Positions 6,073 to 11,508 of a stretch of DNA of 14,298 nt are shown here, in pieces (the first letter of the stretch is position 1; each line of letters begins with the position of its first letter). Below the pieces are notes generated by a model. That model was not told the DNA's origin, searched no databases, and worked only from the letters and a program-made list of their open reading frames with translations. This DNA comes from Nitrospira sp. (GTDB lineage: Bacteria; Nitrospirota; Nitrospiria; Nitrospirales; Nitrospiraceae). The translations under genes were made by a program, and so were the position numbers. Location: assembly GCA_015904055.1 (NCBI GenBank), contig JABMDE010000074.1, positions 24,209 through 38,506 on the forward strand, in the 5' to 3' direction.

Positions 6073-6417
6073 ATGAAGTTCGAACGGTCGTCATGTCCCA
6101 TCACCAACGTCCTGGATCTTCTCGGGGACAAATGGACGCTGCTGGTGATCCGTGATCTCGTCTTAGGCAAGAGGCGCTATCAGGAATTCATAGCCTCTCC
6201 CGAAGAAATGGCATCGAACATTTTGGCGGACAGATTGAATAAGTTGCAGGCGGCCGGTCTTGTGAGCCGGCGCGCCTATCAGAAAAATCCGGCCCGCTAC
6301 GAGTACTTCCTGACGAAGAGGGGGAAGGAACTCGAACCGATCTTGGAAGCGATCATTGTGTGGGGGAAGAAGCAGTATCCCGGCACGAAGAAGTTTCCGC
6401 GAGTCAGGCGTCATTGA
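6073..6417 (+). CDS. HxlR-family winged-helix transcriptional regulator
   Basis: This 114-residue protein is the normal length for the family. It has the conserved N-terminal Cys (Cys8 in RSSCPI), then VLDLLGDKWTLLVIRDLVLGKRRYQEF, the recognition region ending ILADRLNKLQAAGLVSRRAYQ, and the wing, ARYEYFLTKRGKEL. In relatives such as YodB, HypR and QorR this Cys senses disulfide stress or quinones, and the protein represses genes for quinone or electrophile detoxification. ATG 6073 is preferred to the longer frame from 5926 because the latter would read through the promoter and operator and adds residues foreign to the family. No strong ribosome binding site is visible. A tautomerase gene follows 79 bases downstream in the same direction and is the most likely partner in an autoregulated operon. 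The ligand is unknown. Confidence 0.92.
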   Translation: MKFERSSCPITNVLDLLGDKWTLLVIRDLVLGKRRYQEFIASPEEMASNILADRLNKLQAAGLVSRRAYQKNPARYEYFLTKRGKELEPILEAIIVWGKKQYPGTKKFPRVRRH

Positions 6418-6496
6418 GGTGGGCGACGGATGACGGCTGCGGGAATTCGGTGTTCAACGAAGGTCAATACTAATCAACCAAAAGGAGGAAAGAACC

Positions 6497-6976
6497 ATGC
6501 CGTTGTGGAAAGTGTATCATCCCGTCGGAGCATTTACTGCAGAGGACAAACAGGCGCTGGCCAAGCGGGTGACGGAGGTGTATGCGAGCGTCCCAATCCC
6601 CAAGTTCTATGTGGTCTTTATTTTTGAAGAAGTCGCCAATGATTCGTGCTTTGTCGGTGGCGAGCCGCATAACAGATTTATTCGGTTCAAGATCGACCAG
6701 ATCGCCAGGACGGTCCCTGGGCCGGTCTTGAGAGAATGGTGGGTCCGGACCCTTGATACGGTGATCGCTCCCTTCGTCAAGGACAGGGGATATGACTGGG
6801 AGGTTTCTATCGACGAGACGCCGTGCGATTTGTGGTCCCTTCAAGGGGAACTGGCCCCGCCGTTTGAATCGGTGGCTGAGAAGAGGTGGGTGAAGGAAAA
6901 CAAGGCAAGTCCTTATACGTTGGCGGAGAAGCTTCCTGTCAATCTCATCCTTGCTCCCGGCGTCGCGGATCGATAG
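6497..6976 (+). CDS. Tautomerase-superfamily protein (cis-CaaD / Tautomerase_3-like)
   Basis: This 159-residue protein begins Met-Pro, so removal of Met leaves the N-terminal Pro that is the catalytic base in tautomerases. The start PLWKVYHPVGAFTAEDKQALA and the following helix-strand pattern (KRVTEVYASVPIPKFYVVFIF) resemble the Tautomerase_3 / cis-3-chloroacrylic acid dehalogenase-like group, whose length (about 150 residues, two fused half-units) it matches. The C-terminal half has Trp- and Arg-rich segments (REWWVRTLD, EKRWVKENKAS). The start is secured by AAAGGAGG at 6481-6488, eight bases upstream of ATG 6497 and the strongest such site in this part of the window. It probably belongs to the operon of the upstream HxlR-type regulator and may act on a keto-enol or unsaturated acid compound. 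The true substrate cannot be read from the sequence. Confidence 0.86.
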   Translation: MPLWKVYHPVGAFTAEDKQALAKRVTEVYASVPIPKFYVVFIFEEVANDSCFVGGEPHNRFIRFKIDQIARTVPGPVLREWWVRTLDTVIAPFVKDRGYDWEVSIDETPCDLWSLQGELAPPFESVAEKRWVKENKASPYTLAEKLPVNLILAPGVADR

Positions 6977-7358
6977 GTTTTTGAGTCGTTCCCAAGAGAG
7001 GTGACGACCGATAGGGCTCCGTCATTTTTCTTGGGACACAAAATGATCTATACCAAGTCTTCCTTGCATCGGCTGACCCAAACCAAATATCGATCGAGAC
7101 AGAGCAGAGAAAATGTGTTTGATTGTTGGTGCCCTGCGAAAAGAGATAACAAAGAGGCCTGCCTTCTCCATGATTCTTTGGAAGCATTGAAAAGCAGGTG
7201 CCGTGGCCCGTTCTTTACGGGAAGTGATCGGCTCATGTCCGTTCATGAATATATTTTCATGTTGCACTAATCCGATCTTCATGTGGCCGGACTATAGTGA
7301 CACTGCTGTCATGAGGTTCGTGCCGATGGCAGAGGCCATAGAAGAAGGAGGAGAGAGC
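6977..7358. other. Relatively AT-rich intergenic stretch without a convincing gene
   Basis: This 382-base gap follows the tautomerase gene. Its composition is visibly more AT-rich than the neighbouring genes. ORFs of up to about 89 codons exist on both strands (for example 7001-7270 plus and 7022-7282 minus), but none has a ribosome binding site or recognisable protein pattern. TCCCAAGA (6990-6997) and TCTTGGGA (7029-7036) are inverted but widely spaced. A small palindrome at 7244-7261 is listed separately. The frame of the next gene extends upstream to 7203, but the strong ribosome binding site at 7345-7351 places the real start at 7359. Confidence 0.5.
7244..7261. promoter_or_regulatory. 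Short palindrome, possible operator
   Basis: CATGAA (7244-7249) and TTCATG (7256-7261) form a perfect inverted repeat with the 6-base AT spacer TATATT. It lies about 100 bases upstream of the gene at 7359. The symmetry and spacing are compatible with a dimeric regulator site, but no promoter elements could be placed around it with confidence, and a 6-bp arm can occur by chance. Confidence 0.25.
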
Positions 7359-7706
7359 ATGAAACAGATGATTGCGTCTACACCAGTGGTGAGATTGGGA
7401 GTGAAGAGGTTAGCGCCGCATCATCTTTGGGAGTTAGCTGGCAGGTTGTTCCGACTCAATGCAGAGCGGTGGCAGCGACGGGCACTATTCTACGAACGGC
7501 ACCGCGACTACTTTCCGCAGTTATCGACCGGTCGATTCATCGAACGATGCCGTCAATTGGAAGCAACATACCGGCGACTTGCGGAGACTATGTTCGCGCT
7601 ACCGACTAAACGTCAATGGGCGCCGGTCCGCACGATGGTCTTGCGGAAAAAACAGGGGGGCAGGGCTCTGCTGTCGGACCATCGGGCATTGATTTCAGTC
7701 CGGTAA
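7359..7706 (+). CDS. Hypothetical basic protein of 115 residues
   Basis: I do not recognise this protein. The start ATG 7359 is chosen because AAGGAGG (7345-7351) lies seven bases upstream; the frame is open back to 7203, but that extension has no such site. The 115 residues are rich in Arg and Leu, with an amphipathic helical middle (ELAGRLFRLNAERWQRRALF, FIERCRQLEATYRRLAETMF) and a basic C-terminus (VLRKKQGG). There is no signal peptide, membrane segment or metal motif. The composition would suit a small helical, possibly nucleic-acid-binding protein, but that is only a guess. It stands alone between two long non-coding stretches, with a palindromic repeat after it. Confidence 0.65.
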   Translation: MKQMIASTPVVRLGVKRLAPHHLWELAGRLFRLNAERWQRRALFYERHRDYFPQLSTGRFIERCRQLEATYRRLAETMFALPTKRQWAPVRTMVLRKKQGGRALLSDHRALISVR

Positions 7707-7795
7707 GACATCAGGGATTTACATAAGAGCTTCGTCTGGCGTCTGTCCTCTCTCCGCCTTGCGCCTACTTTTGAGCGGGTGCTAAGATCGAGAAA

Positions 7796-7871
7796 GGCTA
7801 AGGTTGAGGCCAAGGTTGAGTTTCGGGAACTGTTGACTCGCCCTCCCTGAACCTTAGCCTCAACCTTAACC
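7796..7871. repeat. REP-like palindrome of GGCTAAGGTTGA units
   Basis: A left arm at 7796-7818 and a right arm at 7849-7871 are 23-base reverse complements with three mismatches, separated by 30 bases. Each arm is itself two near-identical 12-base units (GGCTAAGGTTGA then GGCCAAGGTTGA; on the other strand GGTTAAGGTTGA then GGCTAAGGTTC). Such tandem-plus-inverted structure is typical of mobile REP-like intergenic elements. It ends 15 bases before the thioredoxin-like gene start and could fold in RNA as a transcript end for the gene at 7359 or a leader for the next gene, although there is no T-run. Confidence 0.65.
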
Positions 7872-7886
7872 TGTTCTTCTCTGACG

Positions 7887-8159
7887 ATGCCTAACATTAC
7901 CTTGCTCGTGTCTCCCAGCTGCGGTGCCTGTCCATCGGCCAAGAGCCTGTGGAAGCAGTTGCGCGTGAAGTACAGTTTCTCCTATCGGGAAGTCGATATT
8001 ACGACGAAAGACGGCCAGGAACTGGCCGACCGCCATTCCGTGCGGGCGGTTCCCGCCACCATTATCGATGGACGATTGACCTTTGTCGGCGTGCCCAGCC
8101 GGGAAAGTGCGGAGAAGGCCATTCAATTGAAGATCAAGCAGCGGGAAGGGGAGCGATAG
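7887..8159 (+). CDS. Thioredoxin/glutaredoxin-fold protein with CGAC motif
   Basis: This 90-residue protein has the thioredoxin-fold pattern: first strand NITLLVSP, redox motif Cys12-Gly-Ala-Cys15 (SCGACPSAK), second strand FSYREVDITT, and Val-Pro-Ala-Thr at 55-58, where Pro56 is the cis-proline facing the active site. The strand TIIDGRLTFVGVP and a C-terminal helix follow. The length is that of a glutaredoxin-like or minimal thioredoxin-like protein, with no signal peptide, so it is cytoplasmic. A role as a disulfide reductase or metal-linked thiol protein is plausible, but the partner is unknown. No clear ribosome binding site precedes ATG 7887. A zinc-ribbon gene begins one base after the stop, so the two are almost certainly translated from one mRNA. 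Confidence 0.85.
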   Translation: MPNITLLVSPSCGACPSAKSLWKQLRVKYSFSYREVDITTKDGQELADRHSVRAVPATIIDGRLTFVGVPSRESAEKAIQLKIKQREGER

Positions 8160-8160
8160 T

Positions 8161-8325
8161 ATGGATGAATACGATAACGAACTCCCGGACCTTCCGTTCA
8201 TCGACAAGGGGCCTCCGCCGGATTGTCCGATCTGCGGCGATCCGATGGGCTTTATCGACGGTGACTGGGCCTGCGTCGACTGCAACGGCGAATTGCGGGT
8301 TAAACTCATCGCTCGTGAAGCGTGA
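8161..8325 (+). CDS. 54-residue zinc-ribbon microprotein
   Basis: This short gene encodes MDEYDNELPDLPFIDKG followed by two CxxC knuckles, Cys22-Pro-Ile-Cys25-Gly and Cys38-Val-Asp-Cys41, 12 residues apart. This is a classic zinc-ribbon layout, with the second knuckle in GDWACVDCNGEL. GGAAGGGGAG at 8144-8153 lies seven bases upstream of ATG 8161, and the gene is separated from the thioredoxin-like stop by one base, so translational coupling is expected. The N-terminal 20 residues are acidic and Pro-rich. The stop TGA falls inside the repeat word GTGAAGCGTGAA, so the repeat insertion may have defined or altered the last residues (AREA). The role is unknown; zinc-ribbon microproteins often bind nucleic acid or protein partners. 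The coding call is firm because of spacing, ribosome binding site and the four cysteines. Confidence 0.85.
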   Translation: MDEYDNELPDLPFIDKGPPPDCPICGDPMGFIDGDWACVDCNGELRVKLIAREA

Positions 8326-8386
8326 AGTGTATTTCGCAAGCAAAGATGAAATACGCATTCTTTCTATCCTGCATTTCACGCTTCAC
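8315..8386. repeat. REP-like inverted repeat, GTGAAGCG family
   Basis: GTGAAGCGTGAA (8315-8326) and TTCACGCTTCAC (8375-8386) are perfect 12-bp reverse complements. Between them lie GTATTTCGC and GAAATACGC words that are themselves inverted (about 8329-8337 and 8348-8356). The left arm overlaps the last codons and stop of the zinc-ribbon gene. A further related word, GATACGCTTCACGAGATACGC, follows at about 8428-8448. The same family occurs at 1782-1848. Confidence 0.65.
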
Positions 8387-8388
8387 CG

Positions 8389-8421
8389 TTCGACAGGCTC
8401 ACGGTCCTGAGCAGAGTCGAA
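8389..8421. repeat. Palindromic TTCGACAGGCTCA...TGAGC..GTCGAA element
   Basis: TTCGAC (8389-8394) pairs with GTCGAA (8416-8421), and GGCTCA-type bases GCTCA (8397-8401) pair with TGAGC (8408-8412), giving an interrupted stem with a 6-base loop. This is a word order (TTCGACAGGCTCA / TGAGC...GTCGAAGG) that recurs as an intergenic palindrome in many bacterial genomes. Here it is embedded in the GTGAAGCG repeat cluster immediately upstream of the AddB-like gene. It could also act as a factor-independent pause or terminator, but it lacks a T-run. Confidence 0.65.
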
Positions 8422-8453
8422 GGACGAGATACGCTTCACGAGATACGCGTTAG

Positions 8454-11216
8454 ATGCTCCGCATCGTCACCGGGCCGTTCCATCCTACCCTCGATCACAC
8501 GCTTGTTGAAGATGTGCGTGCGCTCAAGGCTGAAGACCCGTTTGCGCTACTCGCCATCATCGTTCCTTCCGCTTCCCTCGCCAACCGGCTGAAACGATTT
8601 CTGTCCATCGACTCACATCTCCCGCTGCTCAATCTTCATGTGCTGACGTTTCATCAATTCGCGTTGCGGCTACGGGATGACCTGGCGCGAAGCGGGCATC
8701 CGATTCCGCCTCTGCAGCTGGTCGACGATTTCTTTTTCGAGCAACTCCTTCGCCACGTGGTGAGCCGGCAACTACCAGGGTTGGAAGCAGCGGCGAAGTT
8801 GCCGCCTTCACCCGGAACCTGGAAAGGGTTGTGGGCGACGGTACGAGACCTGAAGGATGCGGTAGTAGATCCGGCAATTGCGTTGAAGGCTGTGACGGAA
8901 GGACTCTTCGAGGAGGACGACCGCGCCTGGCTTCAAACGCTGTTTACACTGCACGCTGCTGTGATCGAAGGAAGCCGATCACTCGGAGTGGGGTCAGCGG
9001 ATGATTTGATTGCGTCGCTTGGCCAGGATTTCTCTCGATCGACGATGCTGACTCGCTTCAAGGGATTGCGGTTCTATGGATTTTACGACCTTCTGCAAGT
9101 CCAGTTGTCCTTTTTCCAAGCGGTCGCGCGTTGTGCGCCGACGACGCTCTACGTCCCGCTGGGGGCCGGCCGGTCGTATGATTTTTCCCGTCGGTTCTTC
9201 GAACGATACCTGTTGCCGTTGGCGGAGACATATGAGGATCGGAGCAAAGCGTCCGCCACCGGTGCTTCATCTGCTCCGGTCGAGCTGTCCGTCATGAGCG
9301 TTATCGGGACAGAGGAAGAACTGGCCACGGTATGCCGGGAGATTTTGACGCTCGTCGAGGTCCATGGCTATCGATTTGATGATATCGGCGTCGTCGCGCG
9401 GTCGTTCGATCTCTATCGGGCCAAATTGCAATCCGTATTCGATCGGCATCTCGTGCCCTTTACCTCCACTGCGGGACGGCCGCTGGTGCGCGAGCCGCTT
9501 GTGAAGGCGCTGTTGCAACTGGCGTCGCTTCCGTCGAACGACTTCGAGCGGTCGGCTGTCTTGGACGTGGTGGCCTCGCCATTCTATCGAGGGTTGGGAG
9601 ATGGGAGTTCGGCGATTGAACGTCGGCCTGATCGGTGGCGTCTGGCGGTCTCCACGCTGGGCATTACAAAAGGGTCGGCTGAATGGGCGCGATTATCGGC
9701 GTCTGCGGTTTCTTCCATTCTGATGGAGGCTGCCGTCGATCAAGAAGACAACGGCGCAAGCACGATGCCGGCACATGATTGTGAACAAGTATCACTCCTA
9801 TCGGTCCTCGTGACGAACTTGATACTCGATTGCGATCGTCTGCCGCGGCGCGGGTCGATCGGGCAGTTGACCGATGCGTTTGCCGAATTGGTTCGCAGAC
9901 ATTTTTCGATCCCGGGTTGGACAGAGTCGGAATCGCCGGATGCTCAGGATGAGACGGATCAGAGGCTTATCGGTGAAGCCGTTACGCGTGCGTGTGATCG
10001 ATTGTCGGAGCTGGACCAGATCGGCGCTATTCTGACATGGGAAGAGTGGACGGAACTCTTTCGGTTGGCGCTGGAGGAGCAGACGCTTCCCATCGAAGAC
10101 AACTCCCATCGAGGGGTATGGGTCTTCGATGCCATGCAGGCCCGAGGGCTGCATTTTCGCGCGCTCTTCGTGATAGGCCTCAACGAGCAGGTGTTTCCGC
10201 GCGTTGTGCGCGAAGATCCGTTTTTGCGGGACCGGCAGCGTGTTGTGCTGGTGTCCACGCTGGGTTTTCTGATCGATGAGAAGCTGGCGGGTCACGAAGA
10301 GGAACGGCTGCTCTTCGAACTGCTGAGCCGCGCTGCGTCGAATCGGCTCTATCTTTCCTATCAGCGGGCCGATGAAGCGGGCCGCATCATGGCACCATCC
10401 GCCTTCGTGGCGGCGGCGCAGCGAGACCCGTATTTTGTCACAAGTCCTGAACGCGTTGTGGCACGCCGATTGACCGAGCGGGTTGCTTCCCAGCCGGTGA
10501 TCCAGGAGGTGTTGCCGGCACAGGACCTCGCCCTGAATTTGTTGCTGCATGAGCAAGACGCCGGGCCTCTGCTCGACCATGTGGGACAGCCCCGTGCGTT
10601 GTTCGACCATGGTATGGGGGTCCAGCACATCATGGAGCGGGAGTCACAAGACTTGGGGCCGTTCGATGGCATGGTGGGCACAGGCATCTCATCGGATACG
10701 CCGCCCGATCAACAGGAGTTGTCGCCGACATCCTTGGAGCGGTATGCGACCTGTCCCTTTCAGTACTTTGCGGAAAAACGGTTGCGCCTTGAGCCGGTCC
10801 GGGCCATGCGCCGGAATCATCTTCCGGCGCTCACGCTGGGTACGCTCATCCATGCCGCCTTGCGGCTCAGCTATGAGCGATTGATTGCCGTACAGTGGCC
10901 GGAAGCCGAGATCGATTGTTTGACCGTGCGGCAAGTCATTGCGGATTCAACTGCCGAGGTGTTCGCCGGCCATGCAGCCACGAGCGGGACAGGGCATGCG
11001 CTGCTGTGGACGATGGCGCAGGAACAGGTCGTGGCATTGCCGTCTCGACGTGCGGCTGAATCCGCCGGGTCTTCGGATCGTGGATTACAAGTTCAAGCAG
11101 GGGAGCGAGATGGACACCAAAGATCGCAATTTGGTGTTAGGTGCAGCCAGGGGAGCGCGGCTCCAGCCTCCGCTGTATGCCTCGATGACGATACCCGATC
11201 AGCCTGTGCCGGCTGA
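8454..11216 (+). pseudogene. addB: AddB-like helicase-nuclease subunit, frame broken near its 3' end
   Basis: This is the 5' part of an AddB-type subunit of a double-strand-break repair helicase-nuclease. It shows the typical N-terminal region (LLAIIVPSASLANRLKRF, LHVLTFHQFALRLRDDL), the AddB/RecC-like stretch GLNEQVFPRVVREDPFLRD, and the start of the nuclease domain: Cys767 in LERYATCPFQYFAEKRLRLEP (first iron-sulfur ligand) and His800 in LGTLIHAALRL. There is no Walker A at the N-terminus (GPFHPTLDHT), as in the AddB forms that lack ATPase activity. Meaningful sequence ends at about residue 862 (AQEQVVAL, near 11040). The rest of the frame to the stop at 11216 is out-of-phase noise, because the true 3' end continues in another frame from about 11041. 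Family relatives have several dozen more residues between these points, so a deletion with frameshift is likely. No ribosome binding site is evident before ATG 8454; it follows the repeat cluster. Confidence 0.82.
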
Positions 11217-11508
11217 AGTGCAATTTGTGTATCTGGCCCCACGCTGGGATCCACCGATTGCGCGGTCGATCTTCGAGCGCGCAAGTCTGTCAGGCAAGAC
11301 CGGGGAGATGATCACGCAGACGATTCGAACTCTTGTGCAAGGCATCGCGCGGCAAGAATTCTTCATCCTGCCGGATGTCTATTGTGACCAGTGCGTATTT
11401 TCCGCCGCCTGCCGCCGCTACGATTCCACCGCATGGTGGAGGTCCTACTGTTCGCCGGAAGCCAGGGTGTTGCGCCGGTTGCGAAAGTTACAGGTGCAGG
11501 ATGAATGA
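11041..11508 (+). pseudogene. addB: 3' fragment of the AddB-like gene (nuclease motif and Fe-S cysteines)
   Basis: This frame resumes the AddB homology after the break: RLDVRLNPPGLRIVDYKFKQ holds the RecB-family nuclease Asp-Tyr-Lys motif. The end has Cys-x2-Cys-x5-Cys (codons at 11383, 11392 and 11410; VYCDQCVFSAACRR), the three C-terminal ligands of the AddB iron-sulfur cluster whose first ligand is Cys767 upstream. The family's GRxDRxD segment just before RLDV appears to be lost at the junction. The fragment has no good start of its own (GTG 11050 and ATG 11110 are candidates without ribosome sites). Its stop TGA 11506-11508 overlaps the AddA start. I treat it as one gene with 8454, broken by a mutation or by a sequence error. 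Confidence 0.8.

Noticed and set aside
6990..7036. TCCCAAGA / TCTTGGGA inverted repeat after the tautomerase gene as a terminator.
   Set aside because: The loop would be over 30 bases and no T-run follows, so a working intrinsic terminator is unlikely.
7001..7282. ORFs of 86-89 codons on both strands between the tautomerase and the 115-residue protein.
   Set aside because: No ribosome binding site, no recognisable protein pattern, and the two overlap each other on opposite strands.
9798..10628. Long minus-strand ORF of 276 codons opposite the AddB-like gene.
   Set aside because: It lies wholly antisense to a well-supported coding region, and its protein sequence shows no domain; it is a shadow of high-GC codon use.
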